NCBI RefSeq assembly: GCF_035975855.1
Contig: NZ_CP109055.1
Location: forward strand, 8,556,001 to 8,620,000
DNA from: Streptomyces sp. NBC_01304
Lineage (GTDB): Bacteria > Actinomycetota > Actinomycetes > Streptomycetales > Streptomycetaceae
Direction of reading: 5' to 3'
Length of the DNA stretch: 64,000 nt
Under the pieces are notes generated by a model. The model had not been told where the DNA came from, ran no database searches, and saw only the letters and a program-made list of their open reading frames with translations. The first letter of the stretch is position 1. Every line of letters starts with the position of its first letter. The translations under genes were made by a program, and so were the position numbers. Shown here piece by piece: positions 1 through 6,961 of this stretch.

Positions 1-145
1 TGGAGAGCGGGGTGAAGCCCCGCTCGGCCAGGACGCCCATCTGGTCGGCGAACGCCTCGGGGGCGACGGACAGTTCACGCGTCGCGAGCGCCGGTGTGTG
101 CGCGACGGCGTGGTACATCAGGACGGGCACGGGCTGGCTGCTCAT
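1..145 (-). CDS. Polysaccharide deacetylase, NodB type (N-terminal fragment)
   Basis: Only the first 48 codons are in the window; the gene continues past the left edge. The ATG at 145-143 opens a protein beginning MSSQPVPVLMYHAV. The PVLMYHxV block is the first conserved strand of NodB-type (CE4) deacetylases, which remove N-acetyl groups from amino-sugar polymers. The metal ligands and catalytic Asp lie outside the window. It is the last visible gene of a leftward run and follows two GT2 glycosyltransferase genes after a 64-bp gap, so a role in trimming a surface polysaccharide is inferred. The call rests on one motif plus context. Confidence 0.72.
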   Translation of the reverse strand, partial: MSSQPVPVLMYHAVAHTPALATRELSVAPEAFADQMGVLAERGFTPLS

Positions 146-209
146 GGCCGCCCCCCGGCCCCACAACACGCTTGCCCGGCCCCACAACACCCATGTGCTG
201 TCCGGCACT

Positions 210-1289
210 TCATGCGACGGCCCCTTCCACCGGCCCTGCCGGCCCCGCGCCGTTCGCCCGCTCCGGGGGCGTGATCGGCGCGACCCGGAAGACCGTGCCG
301 CCCCGGCGGGCGCGGAGGCTCCCCAGAACGTACCCGCCCGCCGCGGCCGTCACTCCGGCCACGATCGCGCCCGCCCGGCCGGCGCCCCCGGGCCGCCGAA
401 GGAGCGCGTCCCGCACCCCCCGGGCCACCCCTGCGGGCAGCACCCGGGTGGTGTAGCGGCGCTCGGACTCGAGTCCCTTGTCGGCGCCCACGCTTTTGGC
501 CACGAGCGCCTTCGACAACCCCTCCGCGTACGTACGCGTACGGAAGTAGCGGAAGTGCTCGCGCACGCCCGGCACCCGGTGGTGGATGACCGCCCGGTCG
601 TCGATCAGCAGGATCGCGTCCGGCCTGGCCCGGGTCAGCCGGATGCACAGCTCGGTCTCCTCGCAGCCGAGCGGGCGCTTGTCGCCGTCGCGGCCGATGC
701 CCGTCGCGAAGCCGCCCGCCGCGTCGAAGGCCTCGCGACGGAAGGAGGCGTTGCCGCCCAGGACGTTGCGGACCCGCACCTTCCCCTGCGGCAGGCCCTT
801 GTACGTACAGCCGACGACCCAGTCGAACTCCTCGGGGAACCAGTCGGGGCGGCGGCCCGAGGCCCAGATCGGCATGGTGCGCCCGCCGACCGCCATGACC
901 CGCGGGTCCGCGTACCCGGCGGCGAAGTGGCGCAGCCAGTCCCGCTCGGCGACCGCGTCGTCGTCCAGGAAGGCGATGACCTCGCCGTGCGACGCGGCGA
1001 TGCCGGTGTTGCGGCCCGCGGACAGGCCGCGGGGGCCCGCGTTCGCGAGCACCCGGACCTCTGTGCGCAGTTCCTTGTACTCCTTGGTCAGCCGGTCGAG
1101 CAGCGCCCGGTTGTGGTCGACGACCAGCAGCGTCTCGAGGGCCGGCCGGGACTGCGCGCGCACCGAGGCGACCGCCGCGAGGATGTCCTCCCAGCGGTCC
1201 TCGGTGTACACGCAGATCACCACGGAGATGCCCCCCGCCAGGTCGCCGCCCGTGCCCGCGGCGCCCGCCTGCGCGTCCCGTACGGTCAA
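210..1289 (-). CDS. Glycosyltransferase family 2
   Basis: A 359-residue GT-A enzyme that should transfer a sugar from a nucleotide donor. Visible blocks are ISVVICVYTEDRW (about residues 21-33), AGRNTGIAAS (91-100), the metal-binding FLDDDA (108-112) and CEETELCIR (209-217), which is the usual catalytic acidic region. A hydrophobic stretch near residues 310-330 may anchor it to the membrane. The start chosen is TTG at 1289, preceded by AGGAGAGG at good spacing; it overlaps the TGA of the upstream glycosyltransferase as TTGA, so the two are translationally coupled. The substrate is unknown; a surface glycan is inferred from the neighbours. Confidence 0.85.
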   Translation of the reverse strand: MTVRDAQAGAAGTGGDLAGGISVVICVYTEDRWEDILAAVASVRAQSRPALETLLVVDHNRALLDRLTKEYKELRTEVRVLANAGPRGLSAGRNTGIAASHGEVIAFLDDDAVAERDWLRHFAAGYADPRVMAVGGRTMPIWASGRRPDWFPEEFDWVVGCTYKGLPQGKVRVRNVLGGNASFRREAFDAAGGFATGIGRDGDKRPLGCEETELCIRLTRARPDAILLIDDRAVIHHRVPGVREHFRYFRTRTYAEGLSKALVAKSVGADKGLESERRYTTRVLPAGVARGVRDALLRRPGGAGRAGAIVAGVTAAAGGYVLGSLRARRGGTVFRVAPITPPERANGAGPAGPVEGAVA

Positions 1290-2176
1290 GACGCCTCTCC
1301 TCGCCTGACGTTGAGACCCGGAGAGTGCGGATGGCTGCGCAGCTCGCGGCGGTTGGAGCGCTCCTTGAGGATCACCCTGAGGACCCGCAGTCCGTCCCGG
1401 ACCGCCCGCAGATTGCTGGCGCCGTGGATGCGGTTGTACTCGTGGCTGGGAATCTCCTGGACCTTCAGGCCGGCCTTGACGACCCGGATGTTCATCAGGG
1501 TCTCCACCTCGAAGCCCGTGCAGTCGAGGTCGATCTTGTCCAGGCAGTGCCGCCAGAAGGCGTTGTAGCCGTAGCACAGGTCGGTGTAGCGGGCGCCGAA
1601 CTTGGCGTTCACGACCGCGCACAGCGCCCAGTTGCCCAGCTTGCGGATCGGGGTCATGTCGTCCGTGCCGCCGCCGTTGGCGAAGCGGGAGCCCTTGGCG
1701 AAGTCGGCGCCCGAGACGAGTGCGGAGACATAGCTGACGATCTCGTCGCCGTCCGCGGAGCCGTCCGCGTCGACCATGACGATGATGTCGCCCGTGCAGG
1801 CGGCGAAGCCGGTGATCAGGGCATCCCCCTTGCCCTTGCCGCGCTGCTCGACGACCTTGACGTCCGGTCGCAGTTCACGGGCGACCGCGACCGTGTCATC
1901 GGTGGAATTGCCGTCGACAAGAACCACTTCGTGGATCCAGTCGGGCAGGGTCTTGAAGACGTACGGAAGATTCTCCGCCTCATTCATCGCAGGGATCACC
2001 ACGCTCACCGGCGGTGCTATTGCCAAGTGAGAGGAGATCGCTCTGTAGTGGGCCGGCGCGGCCGGTATCAGGGCCGTGACCTTTGTTGTCTCTTCGGTGT
2101 GGCCATTGGCCGAAGTGACGGTCTGGAGGATTAACGGATCTTGGCCCGGTACCGCCGGGCGCACAAAAGAGCTCAT
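1286..2176 (-). CDS. Glycosyltransferase family 2, dolichyl-phosphate-mannose synthase-like
   Basis: A 296-residue protein with the DPM-type pattern: PPVSVVIPAMNEAENL (about 56-71), VVLVDGNSTDDT (85-96), EQRGKGKGDAL (110-120) and the metal-binding DADGS (136-140). Such enzymes load a hexose onto a polyprenyl phosphate at the inner membrane. The ATG at 2176 is preceded by GAGAGGGA. Codon 15 is TTA (2134-2132 on the minus strand), the rare leucine codon read by the bldA tRNA in Streptomyces, so translation may be developmentally limited. It overlaps the next glycosyltransferase by 4 bp. The family is certain; donor and acceptor are not. Confidence 0.88.
   Translation of the reverse strand: MSSFVRPAVPGQDPLILQTVTSANGHTEETTKVTALIPAAPAHYRAISSHLAIAPPVSVVIPAMNEAENLPYVFKTLPDWIHEVVLVDGNSTDDTVAVARELRPDVKVVEQRGKGKGDALITGFAACTGDIIVMVDADGSADGDEIVSYVSALVSGADFAKGSRFANGGGTDDMTPIRKLGNWALCAVVNAKFGARYTDLCYGYNAFWRHCLDKIDLDCTGFEVETLMNIRVVKAGLKVQEIPSHEYNRIHGASNLRAVRDGLRVLRVILKERSNRRELRSHPHSPGLNVRRGEAS
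2132..2134 (-). promoter_or_regulatory. TTA codon (bldA-dependent leucine) in the DPM-like gene
   Basis: Read on the minus strand in the frame ...CCG GGC CAA GAT CCG TTA ATC CTC..., this is codon 15 from the ATG at 2176. In Streptomyces TTA is decoded only by the late-expressed bldA tRNA, which is established knowledge; regulation of this particular gene is inferred. Confidence 0.75.
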
Positions 2177-2594
2177 GAGTCTGATCCCTCTCGTCCGGTG
2201 GACCGCCCGCCCCCGGGCGGCCCGGATGAGTTTCCGGTTCGAAAGGAGGGTTTTCACCTGAGGCATGGCGGAATTGATCTCCGTGCATGCCGGGTGAGCT
2301 GGCATATCTGGCCGCGCGGCGCGCGCTTCGGCAATGTGCTTTCACCGAGCACGGCACCCCCCTACCGCGCCCCGCCCCGGTATCCATCGCGGCTCCGAGC
2401 CCTCCCCCGAGCCGAACTGCGTGATGGACCGATGCGGGTGGATGTACGACGATATTGAGGAATGGGACCCTATGGCAAGACCTGGAACCAGGCCTCACAA
2501 TGTTGTTGAAATGTCCCAGTCTGTTTTTGGCCTGACTTTCGCGGGGACCGTTTGGAACCCGCTGTTCCGTGGCCGACCTTTTGCTTTTTCCTGA
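2177..2594. other. 418-bp intergenic region upstream of the glycosyltransferase pair
   Basis: No convincing coding sequence is present. The right half (about 2490-2600) is markedly less GC-rich than its surroundings, with T-tracts such as TTTGCTTTTTCC. It should hold the promoter of the leftward glycosyltransferase genes and any terminator of the GNAT gene. I could not assign clear -35 and -10 boxes. Confidence 0.5.
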
Positions 2595-3701
2595 TCAGCT
2601 GGAACGGATCTTTCCGATCCGTTTCAGCAGTCGATCCGCCGGCTCGAACAACTCGGGCCGGCGCAGCACGGTGTTCCGCAGGGCGCGGACCGGAGCGCGG
2701 TGCGCCCGATGTCCCAACGCCACCGGGTGACGGCGGGTCACCCACCCGTCGGACACGGTGAGTTCCCGTGTCTTCAGGGAATCCTTGTATTCCTTCTGTC
2801 CCCGGCCGAGATCCAAATAGGCGATGCCGTCCGCGGCGGCCGCCTCGGCCATCTTCAAATGCAGGATCAGTCCGGGGGAGTACTTGGCGTACGCGGGATC
2901 GTAGGCCGGGAACCAGCAGGCGAGGATCCGCTCGGAGCGCAGCCCGAAGTGCGCGGCGACCGGCACGTCGCCCGCGTAGAGCACCGAGAGCAGTCCGCCG
3001 AAGGAGTCGCCGCGGGTGTGGAAGAGCTGCGCCATGAGCCGGCTGATCCAGGCGTGCGCGAAGCGGTCACTGCGACCGGTCCGGCGGTACTGGGCCGACT
3101 TCCACGCCATCAGGGTGCGCAGCGCCCGCGGGTCGCGCTCGTCGTGCACATAGCGCACGGGGCCGGCCTCGCGGCCGAGCTTGCGTTCCTTGGCCAGCGT
3201 CGTCCGGGTGAACTTCGGGGACCGCGTGCGCAGTTGGGCCAGATAGGCCGCGTACCCCTGGTCGATGTCCATCACGGGGGACGGGTAGGTGCCGGCGGCC
3301 CACGCCTCGAACGGGTCCTGCCCCTGCACCAGATGGTCGAAGTCCCAGACCGCGAGCCCGCACGCCTCGAGCAGCTCGCGTGCGTCCCAGTCGAAATCCG
3401 GTCCGTGCACCAGGCCCTGGCAGTCGGAGACGCCGAGTCCCACGGCCCGGCCGACGCCGGTGGCGGATCTCTGGAACGGGAAGAAGGCCGCGGGCTCGCC
3501 CCCTTCGCGTACCACGGCGATCCGCACTCCGCGCCGGCAGCGGCCGACGGCGAGGGTGAACTCGGGGGACAGGAAGGGGTTGGCCAGCTCCGGAGCGCCG
3601 TTCAGGTGCGCCTTCGACTGCATCGCAGTCCAGGCCGCCCGGTCGGCGGCCGTCAACTCACCTGGGCGGTACACGCTGATGTCCACTTCAGGAGGTCCCA
3701 C
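2595..3701 (-). CDS. GNAT-fold acyltransferase, CelD/BioF2-like
   Basis: A 368-residue cytoplasmic protein resembling the GNAT-type acyltransferase domain found in CelD (cellulose biosynthesis) and FemAB-like enzymes. The core, about residues 160-320, contains RTTLAKERKLGRE, AWKSAQYRRTGRSD, a beta-strand/hydrophobic block VPVAAHFGLRSERILACWFPAYDP and AYLDLGRGQKEYKDSLK, which is typical of this fold. The donor is probably an acyl-CoA and the acceptor a sugar or glycolipid; this is inferred from neighbouring glycosyltransferases. The start is GTG at 3701, overlapping the upstream membrane-protein gene by 14 bp. A second GTG at 3686 just after that gene's stop is an equally possible start. Confidence 0.78.
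   Translation of the reverse strand: MGPPEVDISVYRPGELTAADRAAWTAMQSKAHLNGAPELANPFLSPEFTLAVGRCRRGVRIAVVREGGEPAAFFPFQRSATGVGRAVGLGVSDCQGLVHGPDFDWDARELLEACGLAVWDFDHLVQGQDPFEAWAAGTYPSPVMDIDQGYAAYLAQLRTRSPKFTRTTLAKERKLGREAGPVRYVHDERDPRALRTLMAWKSAQYRRTGRSDRFAHAWISRLMAQLFHTRGDSFGGLLSVLYAGDVPVAAHFGLRSERILACWFPAYDPAYAKYSPGLILHLKMAEAAAADGIAYLDLGRGQKEYKDSLKTRELTVSDGWVTRRHPVALGHRAHRAPVRALRNTVLRRPELFEPADRLLKRIGKIRSS
2603..2623 (-). terminator. Possible stem-loop at the end of the GNAT gene
   Basis: AACGGATC (2603-2610) and GATCCGTT (2616-2623) form a perfect 8-bp stem with a 5-nt loop inside the last codons of the GNAT gene. There is no U-tract on the minus strand, so function as a terminator is uncertain. 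Confidence 0.35.
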
Positions 3702-4149
3702 TTCTCGCTGTGCCCGAAGCGCCCGCCTGTCGCGCGCGGTCCGGGCGTCTTGCCAGTGTGAGGAGAGCGATGAGGAGACTGAGGGCGCCCACTGCCGCGG
3801 TGCCCCCGCGGATCGACCACGTGTGCGTGGCCAACATTCCTTGAGCCACCAGCAGGTTGACGGTGACTCCTCCTGCTACGGACGCCACTACGCGCCCCCA
3901 CGGTTCCAACCCGCGCAAAACGGTGGCAAGTGCGCCCGTCGGGGCGGCGATCAGGAAGAAGAGGGCGAACGGTCCGCGCAGCGGCGACTCGAGATCGGCG
4001 AGTGCGAGCACCGCCCCGACGGCGGCGACGGCGACCGCCGCGCCGGCGAGCAACGGCAGCATCCCGTCCCCGGGGTGCGCGCCGAACGCTCCCCGCGGCC
4101 CCCGCCCCGATCTGTCCGTTGCTGATGAGTTTTCACTGATGGTCTGCAT
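3688..4149 (-). CDS. Small integral membrane protein
   Basis: A 153-residue protein starting MQTISENSSATD, chosen because the upstream in-frame residues have the composition of non-coding DNA. After a polar N-terminus it shows four hydrophobic helices (GMLPLLAGAAVAVAAVGAVL, FALFFLIAAPTGALATVL, VVASVAGGVTVNLLVAQG, AAVGALSLLIALL) and a short basic tail. I do not recognise a named family. It overlaps the GNAT gene by 14 bp and is the first gene of the leftward surface-glycan run, so it may be an accessory membrane subunit. Function unknown. Confidence 0.65.
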   Translation of the reverse strand: MQTISENSSATDRSGRGPRGAFGAHPGDGMLPLLAGAAVAVAAVGAVLALADLESPLRGPFALFFLIAAPTGALATVLRGLEPWGRVVASVAGGVTVNLLVAQGMLATHTWSIRGGTAAVGALSLLIALLTLARRPDRARQAGASGTARSGTS

Positions 4150-4378
4150 TGGCGACTTTGCCCCCCAGCGCGCCGGATGCCGGGCTTCAATGTCGCGCAA
4201 GCCGTTACGGCGCGTCAAGACGTGGAACCTGTGTGCAGGGTGGGATTTTTGACGCTGAGTCACCTGTTCGACACGGAGCGGAGCTTGATCGCAGTGCCGT
4301 CCGTTCCGTGTGTCTACGCGAGTCAAACCCCACGTAAGTGAAGCTTTCTGTGCGGAACCTTCTTGGCATGGACACTCC

Positions 4379-4392
4379 CTACCGTCGGGTAG
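4379..4392. promoter_or_regulatory. Inverted repeat CTACC-N4-GGTAG upstream of the SGNH gene
   Basis: CTACC (4379-4383) and GGTAG (4388-4392) lie about 50 bp before the esterase start, where a regulator operator would be expected. Spacing and symmetry are seen directly; the binding protein is unknown. Confidence 0.4.
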
Positions 4393-4438
4393 TACGTGTT
4401 ACCAAAGGTGAGGCAGAGATCCTGCCAAGGGAGGTTCC

Positions 4439-5248
4439 ATGAGACTGTCCCGTATTACGGCATATGCATCCTCACTCCTCCTGGCCGCCGGCTTCGCCCT
4501 CATCGGGGCGGGACCGGCGAAGTCCGCCGAACAGGCGGCAGCCATCAACTATGTGGCCCTCGGCGACTCTTACTCCTCGGGTGTCGGGGCCGGCAGTTAC
4601 GACAGCGGAAGCGGCGACTGCAAGCGCTCCACCAAGGCCTATCCCGTCCTCTGGAAGAACGCCCACGCACCCGCCGCCTTCTCCTTCACCGCCTGCTCGG
4701 GCGCGCGTACGGGCGATGTGGTGAACAACCAGCTGGGCCCGCTGAGTTCCTCGACCACACTCGTCTCGATCTCCATCGGCGGCAATGACGCCGGGTTCGC
4801 CGACGTCATGACCACCTGTGTCCTGCAGTCCGAGAGTTCCTGCATCGCCCGCGTCAACGAAGCCAAGCGCTACGTCGACACCACCCTGCCCGGCAACCTC
4901 GACAAGACGTACTCGGCGATCAGCTCCAAGGCCCCCAACGCCCATGTCGTGGTGCTCGGTTACCCCCGCTTCTACAAACTGAACGGAAGCTGCACCCTCG
5001 GCCTCTCCGAGAATGAGCGGACGGCCATAAACGGTGCCGCCGACTATCTGAACGCCGCCACCGCCAAGCGCGTCGCCGACCACGGCTTCACCTTCGCCGG
5101 CGTCGTCCCGGCCTTCACCGGCCATGAGATCTGCTCCGGCTCCGCCTGGCTGCACAGCGTGAACTGGGGCAACATCGGCGAGTCCTACCACCCCACCGCG
5201 GCGGGCCAGTCGGGCGGCTATCTGCCGACCTTCAGCGGCGCCGTGTAA
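4439..5248 (+). CDS. Secreted SGNH/GDSL esterase or lipase
   Basis: A 269-residue exported hydrolase similar in layout to the secreted GDSL lipases of Streptomyces. A Sec signal peptide (residues 1-30, hydrophobic core SSLLLAAGFALIGAG, cleavage likely after AKSA) is followed by block I ALGDSYSSG (nucleophilic Ser), SFTACSGA, block III SIGGNDAGF and the C-terminal SYHPTAAGQ with the catalytic His. Six cysteines in the mature part fit the three disulfides of these enzymes. A strong AAGGGAGG precedes the ATG. Its last 17 bp overlap the 3' end of the convergent kinase gene. The natural ester substrate is not visible from sequence. Confidence 0.9.
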   Translation: MRLSRITAYASSLLLAAGFALIGAGPAKSAEQAAAINYVALGDSYSSGVGAGSYDSGSGDCKRSTKAYPVLWKNAHAPAAFSFTACSGARTGDVVNNQLGPLSSSTTLVSISIGGNDAGFADVMTTCVLQSESSCIARVNEAKRYVDTTLPGNLDKTYSAISSKAPNAHVVVLGYPRFYKLNGSCTLGLSENERTAINGAADYLNAATAKRVADHGFTFAGVVPAFTGHEICSGSAWLHSVNWGNIGESYHPTAAGQSGGYLPTFSGAV

Positions 5249-6923
5249 GTACTGCCTGCGCTTCGACGTCCGGCGTGTAGGAGCCTCCGTCCGTCGGGGG
5301 CTCCTCCTCGCACACCACGGTGTACGCAACGGAGTTGGAGGTCGCCGCGAGCGGCTTGCGGACCTCCACGCCCATCTCGTTCTCGACGGTCCCGTTCGCT
5401 TCGTACCCGGCCTCCGTATGGTTCACCTCCTGGGTCTTGCCGCCGCCCTCGGCGAAGTCCAAGGCCTTCCAGTCTGGGTCCGAGGGCTCGCCGTGCGCCG
5501 TCACCCAGCGGTACTCGACGGCGACCGGCACCCGGCCCACCGTGATGGACGCCGTGAAGGCCGGGTACTCGGTCGGCGGGCAGGTGCCGGTGTAGTCGGT
5601 GCTCGCGCCGCTGACGGTGACCTTGACGGACTGGGGCGGGGGCGTCGTCGCACCGCCGTTGCCGCCGTTCTTGCCGCCGTCGTCCCCGCCGCCGTTGTCC
5701 CCGGTGCTCTGCGAGCCGCCGTCGTCCGCGCCGCTCGGGCTGTCGCTCGAACCGTTCGAGCCGCCGGAGCCGCCGGAGTCCGAACCGCCGTTGCCGCTCC
5801 CGCCGTTCGAGCCGCCGCCGGAGCCCCCGCCGTCGTCGCGGTTGACGAGGGCGTACGTGAGCCCGCCGAGGGCGAGCGCGAGTGCGGCCAGCCCTGCGAT
5901 CAGCGCGAACGCCGCGCGTCGGGGCCGGGCGGTCGTGGTCTGCGTGGTGGTGGCCGGCCCGAAGGAAGGGCTGGGCGCGGTGGCGGGGATCGGGGTCGGC
6001 GGGGTGGGCCGCTCCGCCGCGGCCGTCGGCAGATACGCGGCGGCCTGGGCCGTGTCGGCGCGCGGGGTGCCGCCCGCGCCCACGAGCCGCAGGTCGCGCT
6101 CCGCCTGCTCCGCGGACATCCGCTCGGCGGGGTCCTTGCGCAGCAGACCGGCGATCACCGGCGCCAGCGGGCCCGCGCGCCGCGGCGGCGGCAACTCCTC
6201 GTCGACGACCGCGCGGAGCGTGGAGAGCGGGGTGTCCTGACGGAACGGCGAATACCCTTCGACCGCCGCGTAAAGGAGCACCCCCAGCGACCACAGATCG
6301 GATTCCGGTCCCGGGGTGCGGCCCAACGCCCGCTCCGGGGCCAGGAATTCGGGCGAGCCGACCACCTCGCCGGTCATGGTGAGGGCCGAGCTGCCCTCGA
6401 CCATGGCGATGCCGAAGTCGGTCAGGACGATCCGGCCGTCGTTCGACAGGAGTACGTTCCCGGGTTTGACGTCGCGGTGCAGCACGCCCACGTCATGGGC
6501 GCTGCGCAGGGCGGCGAGCACCTCGGCCCCGATGTGCGCGGTGCGCTGCGGCGTCAACGTACCCTCGGCGTCCAGGACTTCGGACAGGGAGAGCCCGCGG
6601 ACCAGCTCCATCACGATCCAGGGGCGGTCCCCCTCGGTCGCCACGTCATAGACGGTGACCACGCTGCGGTGCGACACCCGGGCGGCGGCCCAGGCCTCGC
6701 GCTCCAGTCGCGCGTACAGCCGCTCCACGTCGGGTCTGGGAAGACCGGCCGGGGCGCGCACCTCTTTCACGGCGACCTCGCGCTTGAGCACCTCGTCGCG
6801 GGCGCGCCAGACCGTGCCCATGCCGCCCTCGCCGAGCCGGTCGAGGAGGCGGTAGCGGCCCGCGATCAACCGTCCGTCGCCCGGCCCGTGGCCGTGGCCT
6901 GCTGTGCCTGGCACGTCACTCAC
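5232..6923 (-). CDS. Membrane Ser/Thr protein kinase (PknB-like, PASTA-free)
   Basis: A 563-residue Hanks-type kinase. The catalytic domain spans about residues 24-280: GEGGMGTVW (32-40), VAVKEV with the ATP lysine, HRDVKPGN (149-156), DFG (169-171) and FLAPE (193-197). A Pro/Thr-rich juxtamembrane stretch leads to one transmembrane helix (about 338-360). Outside the membrane there is a long Gly/Ser/Asn/Asp-rich linker (about 363-430) and then a unique roughly 125-residue domain without PASTA repeats, containing paired cysteines (GTCPPTEYPAF, VVCEEEP). The start GTG at 6923 is preceded by a G-rich ribosome site. The signal sensed is unknown. The gene overlaps the convergent esterase gene by 17 bp. 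Confidence 0.93.
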   Translation of the reverse strand: MSDVPGTAGHGHGPGDGRLIAGRYRLLDRLGEGGMGTVWRARDEVLKREVAVKEVRAPAGLPRPDVERLYARLEREAWAAARVSHRSVVTVYDVATEGDRPWIVMELVRGLSLSEVLDAEGTLTPQRTAHIGAEVLAALRSAHDVGVLHRDVKPGNVLLSNDGRIVLTDFGIAMVEGSSALTMTGEVVGSPEFLAPERALGRTPGPESDLWSLGVLLYAAVEGYSPFRQDTPLSTLRAVVDEELPPPRRAGPLAPVIAGLLRKDPAERMSAEQAERDLRLVGAGGTPRADTAQAAAYLPTAAAERPTPPTPIPATAPSPSFGPATTTQTTTARPRRAAFALIAGLAALALALGGLTYALVNRDDGGGSGGGSNGGSGNGGSDSGGSGGSNGSSDSPSGADDGGSQSTGDNGGGDDGGKNGGNGGATTPPPQSVKVTVSGASTDYTGTCPPTEYPAFTASITVGRVPVAVEYRWVTAHGEPSDPDWKALDFAEGGGKTQEVNHTEAGYEANGTVENEMGVEVRKPLAATSNSVAYTVVCEEEPPTDGGSYTPDVEAQAVLTRRR

Positions 6924-6961
6924 GGGCGCCCCCCATCTACAGCATTCCGCACAAAAGTATC

